From Panopea generosa (taxonomy: Eukaryota; Mollusca; Bivalvia; Adapedonta; Hiatellidae): a DNA stretch of 64,000 nt. The notes under the pieces are model-generated. The model had not been told where the DNA came from and made no database searches. It worked only from the letters and a program-made list of their open reading frames with translations. Shown one piece after another: positions 42,111 through 53,995 of this stretch. The position numbers and the translations under genes were made by a program. The stretch's first letter is position 1. Each line of letters opens with the position of its first letter. Location of the stretch: assembly GCA_029582155.1 (NCBI GenBank), contig CM055911.1:24877514-24941513 (forward strand), in the 5' to 3' direction.

Positions 42111-45060
42111 TAAGTGTCACAGAGTGAATTTTACCAGTAAAGATAGAAATATCCGCACCTCAGATAACTGACGTCTGCAGCATTTGAATATATGTATTAT
42201 TCACCCTGCATTCTAAGTCATGGATCGATGAATATTTTTCATGTCGTGTGCCAAAATATTTACTATTTACTAACCAATACAAATAAATTCTTGAAGTATT
42301 CATAATATATTAACAAAAAATTATGGTATTCTCAAATGAACAAGTTTTACGTTTATGCTTTCAGGAATGTTTGAATATATTTCAATACATTAATGTAATT
42401 TTATAGTTTTTGCACTCTTTGAAAATCTTTTATAAAATTAACATAATGGGCCATCCTTTGTATGCTATACCATGCACACAACCACATGCACATGCCTTAT
42501 ATCAAAGTTTTACAAAACCGAATGATTCACATATTTATAAAACATATAAACGTGTCAATCTCTTTCCGCATGGAGTAGGCGTGCATGGCCGACTTTCAAC
42601 AAGTCTGCATCAAAAACACATTAAGTGTTTTTATGTGTAGGATTTTGGGGCAATATAATTAGTTTTATGGAATCATAACTGTGCATTGAGGTATCAAACA
42701 GTTTTACTAATTTAATTAATTATCTTGATTTTAATTGGTATTTGTTTTTATATAGTCATGATTATTTGAATTGTAAATAATATGTTTTAATACAGTAACC
42801 GTTTCAGTTTCAATGTTGTATGCTGTTGAACTGTCTGTAATATTGCCAACATGATTGGCGTATGTTTAAATTTATATTGCTCAGATAAAATGTAGACGTA
42901 TAGGCTGAGGTCGGTGCATATTAAACAAAAACTAAACAAATCTACCTCTGATGATAAAGGATTCATACTGGTATTTTTGTATGGTCCGAAAACCAGCCAA
43001 AATGTCAACCCCACAAAAATGCGAACATTTTTATTTTTTTAACTTTGGACTGATTCACATGATGATCCCCAGGAATTTAGATTTAGTTTGTTATTGAAAA
43101 TATACTAAGTGAGAAGTTCAAGGGTTGCAAATGAAATTCATCTCCATTTTTTAAAACGTCGTAAATGTAGTCATTTACCTGTCAGAATATGGTAAGTTAA
43201 TATCTATTTTTCAGTTTTCTTACCTGAGCGACTGTCTTGCTGTGAATTACTAATGAAATAAAAACCAACCACATTGTTGGTACTGTACGAGTTCACATGA
43301 CTGCATTTTAAGCTTCACTGATTACAAAGACTGTGTCTAGATTGCCATACAGTACTAGATTTGCTTTGCCTGAGGTTTATTTAACTCGTTTATTATAATT
43401 ATTAAACTTGGAAATGACAATAAAGCACAAACATGGAACCCCTGTCATGTAATCAATAGTACAAATTACAAAAGCAACACTTAGTATAGTTGTTGAACTG
43501 GAACATATGTGTTTCCTCTTTTGCGAAATCACAGCAAAGCATGTTTCTTACGTTTTCTTAATTATCTTTTATTAATTAATGGAATTGATTCATTTTTAAA
43601 GAAGGGCATCCCTCAGTAATATCACATCAATTAATCACCGTAGAATTATGAAAAGTAAATACATAAATTATTTTAAAAAACACATCTCATTTCTGGTGAT
43701 TTTGATGAGGGGTTCTATGTTTAGATTGTGCAGAGATGTTTGAAAAAATAACCGATATAACATGAACATAAGTTACAGAGGCACGTTCCTTATCTCTTTG
43801 CAAAGTTCCATGAGATTATTTTTTTTTCAAAATTGATTGATGCATTATTGTTTTTTTATCTTTGAAAATTTCTAGTGGCTGAGCATTTTTTGAAAATTTT
43901 ATGCAGTAGGATTTTTTAAGCGCTTCTGAACAGACATAACTTGTAACATCCAGGCATGATGAGGAGCAAACTTACAGACCATTCAACTTTCTTTGCCTCA
44001 TATTATGATATCATAAATTGTCCCAATTTTGAGAAAAAGATCTGATTGCAATTATATCAGCTATTATTCTATAGTGACTTACCTGTCCATTCATTATTTA
44101 TTGGGCATTACCTTAATCATCTTATCACCAAATGTTGTCGTCTGCTGCACACAGTATAGCAGTTACCTCCCTTGCTAGACTCTTCATGCACGCAACACTT
44201 TGAGATGCCCCCAACTTGGGTTTGGGCCAGTGAAGTAAAACAGATTTCTTGTTTGTTGAGTTTTCTAAAAACTGATATATTGTAAAGGGGATTATAGTGT
44301 AGTGTGTGATATGTTCACTTGTGTTTGGTGTTCTTTAAAAAATATTTTAGTTTTAAAATACTGGATAAATTCACTCATCTCTGGATTTATAAGAATAAAG
44401 ACATAACTTTGTGTTCATTTTCACCTGATTTGGCAACTTTGTGTTCACCTGGATGGTTTTAATTGGTTGTGTATTGGCAATTTTTGTGTTGACAAATCCA
44501 GGTGAGATGTTATGTTCAAGTTTGTTTATTGCACCTAATGTGTTTATTTACAACAAATTTGCCTGGCTTTCTTATCCAATGTTCAATTAGGTGTTTTGAT
44601 TAGTTTGTAATTTCTTTTTTATGCTTTGAAGTGGAGTTGTGGATATATATTGTATGAAACTAAATTCTACACGCTTTTCACCGTAATAATTAATTGAAAA
44701 CTTCTGAAGCATTTAAAGTAAAGATAAATTGAGTAAGATATTAAGACTGGTTTTAAAACATCAATTTTAAATATTAGAGTAAAACTATACGGATTTCAGA
44801 ATGTGATATGTATTTATTATATCAATATTATTCTAAGCAAAATGTAAGAGGTATTATAATAGTATTTAGATACTACTATTGATATTTAAATATGAAGTTG
44901 ATATTTCATTAATCATTATTTTTCTTAATAAATAACACTAAAAATAATTTAATGCTTTATATATATATATGTATATGTACACACAATAGTGAAAAAACAT
45001 AATAATAGATCTATGCAATCAATGTGCCAGCTTGAAAATAGAGCGGACTTGAAAAAAAAG
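42111..45060. other. 2.9 kb of unassigned AT-rich DNA
   Basis: Longest stretch with no recognised repeat. A 64-codon ATG ORF (42446-42640, MGHPLYAIPCTQPHAHALYQ..) is histidine-rich and in good start context but has no family. Possible splice-bounded micro-exons on the minus strand at 43221-43246 and 44134-44166 are weak. Confidence 0.4.
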
Positions 45061-45066
45061 TTTATT

Positions 45067-45756
45067 TACCGTATATCCCAAATTAATAACTCCCTAATAA
45101 ATACCCCACCTATTTCTATAGAAAATAAAATGACTCAACCTTCTGGATACAAATGAATTACATGTACATTTCAAGTCTGGGATAAACTTGAGTAAACATC
45201 TCATTAGTGGCAGCCCGTGTGGTTCCAGCTAAGAATAGAGTCACTGCCAATCTCTGCAGAGGAGTAGGAATCCTCTGAATGGGTGTCATGTTCATTTTAT
45301 CATTTTTTGTCATGTTCACTATTGTGGTTAAATTATGAACCCCTGTGTGGTTTCAGGGAGCCATATGAGTGATGGCAAGAATAGGATCACTGTAGCTCAT
45401 ACATGTTGTAAGAAGCGACAATTTGAGTAATACAATTGAATTTGCTAAAACTCTGCAGTTCTGCAGGTATCAAGGTTCTAGGTTCATTCTGCATATTCAT
45501 TTGTTGGTGTATTTTTTTAAGTTTGTATGTTAATTTGTGGTTTTTGTACATGTAGAGTGAACCTGGAATCTTCCTTCCTCTCAGCGTCGAATAACCTATA
45601 ATGTGTTGGTACGCCGTAAAACCCTATTCATTCATTCATAAGTGGCAGTTTGTTTTATGGCATTTTACACTCATTTCAAACAAAATTTAATCTGATTTCT
45701 CTCCCCCACTTGTAAAAAACACCGTCCTCGGGGCATTTATTCTGGGTTATATGGTA
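45067..45756. mobile_element. MITE, TACCGTA-type, copy 2, with nested insertion
   Basis: Left end is TACCGTATATCCC, then AATAAATACCCC and TAGAAAATAAAATGACTCA. The right end, reverse-complemented, is TACCATATAACCCAG then AATAAATGCCCC. About 255 bp without the 435-bp insert. Same family as 1819-2015. Confidence 0.85.
45214..45640 (+). mobile_element. ATTC-tailed retroelement, 8-bp TSD, extra 5' head
   Basis: AGTGGCAG at 45206-45213 and 45641-45648 is the direct repeat. The 45335-45640 part matches 31071-31380 (CCCCTGTGTGGTTTCAGGGA to TACGCCGTAAAACCC and ATTC tail). The first 120 bp begin CCCGTGTGGTTCCAG, a decayed second version of the same head, so the element looks dimeric at its 5' end. Confidence 0.88.
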
Positions 45757-46016
45757 TATTATAATCCAAATTAAGTTACTTTTTTTTACGAGCTCCTCTG
45801 ATATTGTAAGACGTAATTCAGGTGAAGGTGTATGCCGGGAGACAAGTGGATTCTAAAAATATGTAAAATATGTATTTTGTGTGTTAGTGAGATTTCGTAT
45901 CTCTCTGTGAGGTTGGACATGCCTGACCCCCCACACCATCAGTATGGTAATGCTGTCACTTGTTACACTCTGTAGTTCTTTATCGACAATATTACAAGAT
46001 TTTTTTTGTAACCTGA

Positions 46017-46224
46017 ATTGATTGATTGAATGACTAACCTAACCCCTATTTCCTGGGATCCTGAAATGTTAACCAGTGCTCAAGCACGCCACAAGTAACT
46101 GATCACTTTCCCCACTTGAATCAGCAGTGAGAGAGGATAATGAGACCTGGTACGGCAGGGATTCAAACTCACAACCTCTTGATTGATAGTAATATGTGCT
46201 ACCGACTGAGCTAACTGCGCCAGG
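46017..46224 (-). mobile_element. SINE-B with internal deletion
   Basis: ATTGATTGATTGAATG tail, CCCTATTTCCTGGGATCCTG, CCCCACTTGAATCAGCAGTG, GATTCAAACTCACAACCTC and CGACTGAGCTAACTGCG. Confidence 0.9.
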
Positions 46225-46466
46225 ATTTCTGTCACTTATAAAGTTTTATCAACAATATTACAGGATACCTTGCTTGTATCCTGAAGTATAGGATTATGCT
46301 ACGTCAGCGAGATAAGGACTTGAGTTAGGAGTTTCGTTGTTATTTGTGGATTTGTGTGGAATGGTTAGATCTGCAGATTTGTGTTGTGTGAATACCTACA
46401 TTATATTATGGTTGTCTTCTTAAATGAGTCATTGCAGGATTTATGAATTGTCTACAATGCACCATG

Positions 46467-46653
46467 TACAATCAAACCTGTATTAAGCAGACACTTAAGG
46501 GAAAGAGCAAAAATGATACCATTAAGGCTGCTTTGATTCCTTAATACAGATTGATTTAAACTTAAACTTATAAACATGGTAAATAGAAAATATAACTGTT
46601 TAAGACAAGTGGTTGCTTAATAAAGGTGACCACTAAACACTGGTTTGACTGTA
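46467..46653. mobile_element. TA-MITE copy 3
   Basis: TACAATCAAACCTGTATTAA at the left and TGGTTTGACTGTA at the right pair as inverted ends. Inner GTGGTTGCTTAATAAAGGTG matches copy 1. Confidence 0.9.
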
Positions 46654-46697
46654 TACATATGGCTGTATATTGTTATTAAGTCATTAGAAGATCTGTA

Positions 46698-47092
46698 AAA
46701 TTGTCCAGTACATACTATGGATGTAGAATTGTCTTGTACATGTCTTGTACATATACTATGGATGTAGAATTGTCTAGTACATAGTATGGATGTAGAATTG
46801 TCTAGTACATTTACTATAGAATTGTTTAGTACATATACTATGGATGTAAAATTGTCTAGTACATTTACTATGGATGTAGAATTGTCTAGTACATATACTA
46901 TGGATGTAGAATTGTCTAGTACATAGTACGGATGTAGAATTGTCTAGTACATATACTATAGAATTGTCTAGTACATATACTATAGAATTGTCTAGTACAT
47001 ATACTATGGATGTAGAATTGTCTAGTACATACTATGGATGTAGAATCGTCTAGTACATACTATGGATGTAAAATTGTCTAGTACATACTATG
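46698..47092. repeat. 24-30-bp minisatellite, GTCTAGTACATATACTATGG
   Basis: About 14 units. Length classes of 24, 28 and 30-32 bp arise from loss of GGATGT or of a TA step. Confidence 0.93.
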
Positions 47093-47094
47093 AT

Positions 47095-47625
47095 CTGTGG
47101 GTTTCATTATTTTCATAGCTGACAAAATATTTATATATATTAAAAAAAGTTTGTAAATAAAATTACAGCAAAGAAAACTATTTGTATTGGCCGTTGTCCA
47201 ATAACCTGTATGGTAATATAAACTGCTTAAAACTATTATACGATCCTTTAATTGTCACTAGGGTCAGTAATGGCAATCCAAGGCAGTATAAAATCCATTG
47301 AGGCCAGTTATAATTAATTACGCCCTAGCCTGATTTTTCACTTTATATCAAGACATATGTTGGAAAACCTCCAAGTTCTAAAGATATTCCGATAATGACA
47401 CAAAATACAATTTATAAAGAAAAACACAGGAGGATGGAGATGGCGTTTTGATAACTTTGTGGTTCTGTTAATCATCTTTGTCTGAATTTTTGCATTTAAA
47501 GTCTGAGTCAGAGACAACGGTTCCTGAAATTAGTGTAATTTCAACTTATTATTTGTTCAAATTCCAGTGCAGCTGCCCCCATTCCATTCATATTCAAATA
47601 TTTGAATAGAATATTAATTCCAAAA
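47095..47625. other. unassigned AT-rich DNA
   Basis: Nothing recognised. Confidence 0.4.
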
Positions 47626-47629
47626 AAAT

Positions 47630-48035
47630 GTCGGCCTTGGTGGAAATGTTCTAGGGCATTGTTGTCTCAAGACCACTTACCTCTCACTGTTTAGGTCATG
47701 GGTTTGAGCCCAGCTTCGCCTTAAACTTGAAACTTTACCGAAATTTGCCAACTACTTACAATGGTTCTATGCTATATTCATCCTGAGGTCTGTCTGTATA
47801 TCAATAAAACTGGATAGTTATGAAGTTAAAACATTTATATTTTACTTTGCTTGTGAATCAAGTTATTATACTAAGCTTGGACAAATCACGCTCAGTCCTT
47901 CTGGGTAAAACCAGTACTGAGCATATGCCGTGGCAGAGGATCAAACCTACAACCCTCGGATCCTTGGCTTGAATCTGTATCATTGGACCAAGCACTCCAT
48001 ATCATAATATAATGACATGTAATGTGTTACTTTAA
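47630..48035 (+). mobile_element. SINE-A followed by reversed SINE-D
   Basis: CGGCCTTGGTGGAAATG, TCTCAAGACCACTTACCTCT, GGGTTTGAGCCCAGCTTC, and AATAAAACTGGATAG to about 47826. After the SINE-D, AATGACATGTAATGTGTTAC may be the SINE-A end. Confidence 0.78.
47828..47995 (-). mobile_element. SINE-D inside the SINE-A 3' region
   Basis: CTTTGCTTGTGAATCAAGTT, GGGTAAAACCAGTACTGAGC, GATCAAACCTACAACCCTCG and ATTGGACCAAGCACTCC. Confidence 0.85.
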
Positions 48036-48039
48036 TATT

Positions 48040-48650
48040 AAAACCCGCAATTCCTTCCCAACCGTATTTCTTGTGACTAGACATATTTATAAACGACATA
48101 TATGTATACAAAGATTTACTTTGGTTACAGGAGGTTGACCCCATTCAGTTCCTCTTACTTATATACATATAGATATTTAAATATATATATCAAACTGTTC
48201 TCATGCTAATTACGTATCTAATAAGAGAGAATTATTCATGGGTGTTGTAATTTTGTAGGATGTGTGTGAATCATTCAATGTCTGTCGTATTGTGTTTAGT
48301 GCAGATATGTGGGAATATATTTTATGGTATTGTATATGAAAGGATGGAGGAAGGAAAAAAAATATTTGAGTGATGATGCAAACCGTGTTTTAATTTATGT
48401 GTCTCTGTTGTTTGTATGTAGTCACGGGGCGTTAAGCAATTAACACTTTGTATTACGTACAAGTATGTAATATTGGTTATCAGTAAAAGCTGATATTTCA
48501 ACACAGTATACCCTACATGATGATATTATGATGATGTTCAACAAATTAATTTCATGGCCTTTTGAGTTTTCAGTTTCGCACTTTAAGCATTTTGTTAATT
48601 TCCGTTTCGAATAAATGCAGAAAAGGATGCTGATTCTATTCGCTGTTCAG
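48040..48650. other. unassigned AT-rich DNA
   Basis: Nothing recognised. Confidence 0.4.
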
Positions 48651-48652
48651 TG

Positions 48653-48850
48653 CAAGGTCCTCGGTGGCCAAGTGGTCCGAAGCACCTTACCTCTCACCAC
48701 TGAGGAAGTGAGTTTGAGCCCGGTTTGGTAAAAAAATGAAATTAAATACAATGCAGAAGAATGGTGGTTTTTCTTGGAAATCATTCTGAAATCTTTGTCC
48801 ACCAATAAAAATGGCTTCCATCATACATAACCTGAGTATCATGATGATGT
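48653..48850 (+). mobile_element. SINE-A with short head deletion
   Basis: AGGTCCTCGGTGGCCAAGTG, CACCTTACCTCTCACCACTG, GAGTTTGAGCCCGGTTTGG, GGTGGTTTTTCTTGG and CATACATAACCTGAGT. Confidence 0.88.
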
Positions 48851-48859
48851 GTTGGAAAG

Positions 48860-48965
48860 CAAGGAAGCTTCTAGTACCATTTTTCAAGTCTTTGGTATGA
48901 CTCGGCAACTGATCAAACCCACTACCTTTCGCATGCTAGGAAGATGGACTCTCTACTCTAGTTGA
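48860..48965 (-). mobile_element. SINE-C, head half only
   Basis: AAGCTTCTAGTACCATTTTT, TCAAGTCTTTGGTATGACTC, TGATCAAACCCACTACC and CGCATGCTAGGAAGATGGAC. Abuts the end of the SINE-A. Confidence 0.85.
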
Positions 48966-48969
48966 TCTC

Positions 48970-50450
48970 TGCAGTATTAAAAATAATTTAAAATGATAAT
49001 AATTCCATATTATTGTCTTTACTCACAAACTCATCTGGCTAAAGTAGGGCTTGACCGTTGTAACAGATTTGTACGAAAGGTTTAATGTATCAACACAGGA
49101 ATGTTGCCTTTGGTCCATGCGTAGACCACAAGACTGTCTCCAAAGCGTGAAAGATCTTTTAACCCTGTTTGAACTTTTCTTCTTCTTACCTTTTTACCTT
49201 GAAGGCATCACTGTTTGTACCATAATGGATACACCATGACACTTTCTGAGGACATAAATACTAGATAAAAATCAGTCTGTCTGCACTGCTCTAAACAACT
49301 TGTGCGTGGTGATGATGAAACAAAATTTAAAAGTACACTGTTGTTAATATATTTTTTACTGGGGGATGGTCTTGAAACATGCATCTCTGTTATTGAAAAT
49401 CTGTGAGAGGTATATTGTTTCATTTGCATACTGTATCATAAACATCATGATTATAGGATGTAAATCAAGGAAAGTAACATAGAAATCTTACAATCATATG
49501 TATGCTATAATCATAGGTACCGGTAGTTAGATAGATTTCTCTAGTTCTTTAACATGCTGAGATAAATGCTCTTATGTGAGAACGACTATTGCTCCCGGCC
49601 ACTGATCATTTAGCATTGTTTGTCCAAATATTATAAATATATACAATGTCCTGTTTACTTAGACATAGTCTGATTGTCATCGCAGAAACTCAGTAGCCTG
49701 GCAGAGATTCAAACTCGCATCTCAGACTGACTGAGCTACCGGTAGTCATGTCAAGAGAACTGACTCGGATATATGAGTACAATTTGTCTAGTTTTCACTA
49801 GCTTGTAACATACTTATTTGAAGATAATGTAGAATTTTCTTCTATGTCTTTAACATGCTCAGAGTACATGCACTGGTGTAGTAACCATTGTGGATGTTAT
49901 CTGTTGAAAAAAGATGCTAATTTGAAGAAGAGCGAATACATTTATAAAGGTGAAAAGTGGATGTTTCAAAAATGTGTGACGTGCATTCTGATTTTACGAG
50001 CTTGACTACGATTATTCAAACAAAATATGTCTGCACATTTAAGAACACGCCTATCTTGCTGTTTTGACACCATAACTTTTCTTACGTACCGATTTGGCTG
50101 TTTTCTTTACCTAACGATTTGTGCCATACGTGAACATTTTATTGACCGAGTGTTTGCAGTTTTACATAAATGGTTGTGTTTGATCAGGAGACTCGAAAGC
50201 ATTATATCAGTGAAGTAGAAATTTCCTGTTCTTCCAGCAAGTCACCTATTGATTCCTATTAAGAGCACGACTGATTATTTACTCTCGAAAAAGCTGAAGT
50301 AAGGACAATTAAATCTAGCGCAGAAAATGTGTACAAGTATATAAATATAATATAAAGTCACCGAAAATTTGTTTAAAATTAATTGCCTTTTGACCCATCA
50401 TTTGCTGTATTTCTATTATAGACTACTTGATTAATAATTTTTACTATGTA
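48970..50450. other. unassigned DNA with weak ORFs
   Basis: A reversed SINE-B-like head scrap at 49690-49755 (GATTCAAACTCGCATC, GACTGAGCTACC). A 63-codon ATG ORF at 50027-50218 (MSAHLRTRLSCCFDTITFLT..) is CpG-richer than its flanks but unrecognised. Confidence 0.4.
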
Positions 50451-50456
50451 ATAGAT

Positions 50457-50530
50457 TGGGTCCTCTATGGCCGAGTGGTCTAAGGTGCCATCATCTCAAG
50501 ATCTCTCCACTATACCACAGCTGCGGTCAA
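50457..50530 (+). mobile_element. SINE-A head fragment
   Basis: TTGGGTCCTCTATGGCCGAG, TGGTCTAAGGTGCCATC and TCTCAAGATCTCTCC, then breaks off. Confidence 0.85.
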
Positions 50531-50608
50531 AAAAGGTTTTGAAATTCATTTTAAAACAGAACAGTTCATACTAATAAACAAACACCGAAATAGTTACCTC
50601 CCAATAAG

Positions 50609-50656
50609 ATTGATTGATTGAATATTTAGCGTCATTTTTATGCCATCGTGGGATGC
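50609..50656 (-). mobile_element. SINE-B 3' tail fragment
   Basis: TTGATTGATTGAATATTTAG, CGTCATTTTTATGCCATCG. Confidence 0.9.
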
Positions 50657-50659
50657 ACA

Positions 50660-51200
50660 ATAAATCTGTAATGAAATATATTTGCCAGTAAATAACCTAC
50701 TATCAAAACACAAGCATATAACTCCTCAATCACTCAACAAAATAGCATTAATTTGGTAAGTTTACCAAGCTTTAATGTTCTGGTTAACTCGCATGTAAAC
50801 ATGGTGGGCGACACAATTACGAGGCCTGACTACATACACGTGGTACGGCAGGAATTCCTCTTTAGTATCGCCAACGTAACCCTCCATAGTGAGAGTGGTA
50901 TTCTGATAATGTAGGCGTGAATTAGGTTTTGAATTTTATTACACATATTTTCGCCTTATTTAGATTTTGTAGGTTTAAGGGCTAGATAAATAAAGATGAT
51001 ATTGGAAAAAATCGGAAATTATTTATTGCTTCTATTTTTAACTGCAAAGTCATGTGACTGCATCATGATTGTACCTGCAGTATAATCATCAGCTGTATAA
51101 GAAAATGGCTGAAGAAAAAGTCCACGCAGGATACAAATCATAAAGTGATGCTTGTGCACAGAAAGCAAAACAAGAATGAAAGATCAATTCTTCCTATATA
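50660..51200. other. unassigned DNA
   Basis: The 50760-50900 part is of ordinary complexity and CpG-richer than its neighbours but has no exon signal. Confidence 0.4.
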
Positions 51201-51202
51201 TG

Positions 51203-51610
51203 GTCGTCCTGGCTGAATTGTCTAGGGGTCAGTTTCGCTTAATATCTCGAGCTGAGATTGTCCTCAGCTCAAAATTCTCAATTTCTCTAAATGATGACTT
51301 TAACTCATTACACACAGTTAACTGAGTGCTCAGTATTGAAGTAATACCAAATCTTTATCCACTAGTAAAGGATAACATGTACAGAGATGAATGTAAATCA
51401 AGTTATAGCATTTAAAAAACTTGAGTTGAGGATATTCTCAAGTTGAGATTTTAAGTGAAACTGAGGTCTGGGCACCATTTCAAGATCTCTTACCTCTCAC
51501 AGCTTGTTGGTTCCAGGTTCTCAACTCAAACCACGGGCAATCTGTGAGAAAGTTAGCCAGCTATTTTGTGGCTCTATTTGGATTTATTCAGCTGTATTCT
51601 GCTACTAGCT
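51203..51610 (+). mobile_element. SINE-A split by a second fold-back MITE
   Basis: Head GTCGTCCTGGCTGAATTGTC to 51225, resuming at 51467 as CTGGGCACCATTTCAAGATC, TCTTACCTCTCACAGC and TGTGAGAAAGTTAGCCAGC. Confidence 0.8.
51226..51466. mobile_element. fold-back MITE 2
   Basis: Left GGTCAGTTTCGCTTAATATC, right reversed ACCTCAGTTTCACTTAAAAT. Both arms continue with CTCRASYTGAGA-type sequence for about 45 bp. TCTAG and TCTGG on the two sides may be the target duplication. Confidence 0.85.
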
Positions 51611-51784
51611 GGATTATAAAAATCTTGCATAGGTTTGAGGTTCGAATAGAAATTGGTAAGATGGTCCTGCAGGATAACAGTGTTTTGGTGCAACAAGACT
51701 GTGCAGAGTTCTCTCATGTCATAGATGGTTTCAACGTCACAACGCGAGATTTTCATATCTGCCCTTGTGTGAGATCGATGTAGA

Positions 51785-52081
51785 TGTATGTGTAAATACT
51801 TACATCATATTCATGTGTATGTTAATATCAGATATACATATGTATATTCATGTATGTGTATATGTAAATTTACATCATATATACATATGTATATTTGTGT
51901 ATGTGTATATACTTTCATCATATACATGTGTATGTTTATATCATATATACATATGTATATTCATGTATGTGTATATGTATACTTACATCATATACATGTG
52001 TATGTTTATATCATATATACATATGTATATTCACGTATGTGTATATGTATACTTACATCATATATATGTGTATATTTATAA

Positions 52082-52136
<55 letters not shown>

Positions 52137-52235
52137 GTATATTCACATATGTGTATATGTATACTTACATAATATATATTTATATCATATATACATATAT
52201 ATATTCACATATGTGTATATGTATACTTACATCAT
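51785..52235. repeat. 70-bp AT/GT-rich array around a CA repeat
   Basis: Five to six units of CATCATATACATGTGTATGT, TTATATCATATATACATATG and TATATTCATGTATGTGTATA, with a (CA)n expansion inside one unit. Confidence 0.93.
52084..52130. repeat. (CA)n microsatellite, about 23 units
   Basis: Uninterrupted CA run starting right after ATAACTCA. Confidence 0.97.
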
Positions 52236-52239
52236 AAAT

Positions 52240-52755
52240 TATTATATATGTGTTTGTTGTTGGAGTATTGATTCAAATCGGTCTGATCCAGGATAATGGA
52301 AATGGAAATTGTGATGCAACTTAGTTAATTGCGTGACAGATGTCTTTATATCGTAAACTCATGTTTGCAGTATTCTCGACACCTAAATATCAGCACATAT
52401 CTGTGATGCGGGTCATATGCTCCAGTTTGGTTTGATTTTCATATAATGGTTCCATTAACTATTGCTGAAGTCTTTCTAACATAATCTCAAACAGAGACTA
52501 ATGGTAGGATACAGCCATTTACATGTAAAACAGGTGGCTAGGTCTATGGTGCAGCGGTTAGTGTGTTGTGTGTATGTTTTCAGACACTCAAAAATTTAGA
52601 AAGGGTTGAAAATTGACTCATTTTCTTAAAAAATGGAAAATATGCATCTTTTATGTTTGTACATGTATGTAAAGATCAGAACCCTCCGTGTGATTGGTTA
52701 AGATTGATACTTTATGATGAATCTGGGCCTTGCATCAATAAAATCATCTCGTTAA
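52240..52755. other. unassigned DNA
   Basis: A possible A-box-like GGTCTATGGTGCAGCGGTTA at 52542 is the only tRNA-like mark. Confidence 0.4.
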
Positions 52756-52760
52756 ACGTA

Positions 52761-53030
52761 AAAGGGTCCTCCGTGACCAAGTGGTCTGAGGCACTGGTGA
52801 TTGATGACCACTTACCTCTCATCACTGAGGTCATAGGTTCGAGCCTCAGTCGGTCCGAAAAACTGTTTGTGATAAAGTTTGCAAGTTACTTAGCAAAAGG
52901 ACGGTGGTTCTATGGTACTCAGATTCACACTGATGTCTTCTTCCTCCATCAATAAAAACTTAAAATTCCATAAATTTAAATAACCAGGTCCTTTCGTGTG
53001 TTGAAAATAGCTTGAAACCTCATTTAAAAA
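52761..53030 (+). mobile_element. SINE-A, full length
   Basis: AAAGGGTCCTCCGTGACCAA, GACCACTTACCTCTCATCAC, GTTCGAGCCTCAGTCGGTCC, AAAGGACGGTGGTTCTATGG, GTGTGTTGAAAATAGC, and an A-rich tail. Confidence 0.93.
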
Positions 53031-53034
53031 AAAA

Positions 53035-53990
53035 TATAAAATAAAAGCGGAAAACATTCAATGAACTTGAACTATTTTTTTTTCTTCGTCCACCCAAAGT
53101 GCCGTACTTTTGTTTTTAAGACAGTTTGAACAAAACACGTGAATGTAAATATTGTTTACCTGCCTATGACACTTTTCTAAATGCAGCAGTTTTGCCAAAA
53201 CACACCACAGTATGGTATACATTTGAAACTTTATCCTTAACAAAAACACCGCCTCAGGCGCTCTCATCTATTTTGCATACATCATTTGTATAACCTGTAA
53301 TTTTCTCTCGGATATTACACTCGTACAAACCTCCCATGCAAAACACAATGTGATAAACGGTCAATTTAACCTACATGACATTATGCGTTGTAAATAAAAT
53401 AAATAAAATAAAACTTGTGAACGAAAATTAATGTTCACAAAACCCACGAAATTGTGTTTCACTAATTCTAAATGGTCCCACAATTACACAGAGTGTCTTT
53501 AAACATTAACGAAAATGATTATTTAGCGGAATTTATGATTTAAATGTATCTAATCGGGTGACCTGTCGCGAATTACACCGACTGACAAAAGGACCAGTTA
53601 CGTTGATTATAGGTGATGGGGGACAAAGGGCAATCATGGTGAATTTCAAACCTTCTAAAAAGTGGGAAAGATAATGTTCCCAGTGACCTTACGTGTAACA
53701 AAAGGTAAATTTTCAAGTGTGTGCGCAATTTACACGGTTTTGGTTCAATGGTTTTTTAAACTTGATGATTGAGGATTCATAATCGGAGCAGATGAAAAGC
53801 ACAGTTATTTCTTTTGAATAAAAAAACAACAGTTTTAATCTTTGTCCCATTTAATCTGCTCCCATCCTTCTTTTTCAATCTTACTGTTTTGTTATTAACA
53901 AACGTGTAATTAAGAAATTGCTCTGATTTAAAAAAAAAAGGTGTTTTAGTAATGTTTTCAACAATTTTTCAGTTATCACTTATTCTATTT
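53035..53990. other. unassigned DNA
   Basis: An inverted repeat TTGTGAAC/GTTCACAA with a 10-bp spacer lies at 53415-53440. A minus ORF from 53267 (MRAPEAVFLLRIKF..) could end at a CAG|GTAAAC donor but is unsupported. Confidence 0.4.
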
Positions 53991-53995
53991 GTGAC

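Noticed and set aside
42446..42640. 64-codon histidine-rich ORF
   Set aside because: Good start context but no family, no splice signals and a length common by chance; noted within the unassigned block only.
43221..44166. two minus-strand micro-exons (26 nt at 43221-43246, 33 nt at 44134-44166)
   Set aside because: Splice-like borders but very short, with one weak donor; expected by chance in about 3 kb of AT-rich DNA.
50027..50218. 63-codon ORF with hydrophobic patches
   Set aside because: Slight CpG excess but no homology or exon signals.
51765..52296. several 97-135-codon + ORFs
   Set aside because: Translations of the AT/GT array and CA repeat in different frames.
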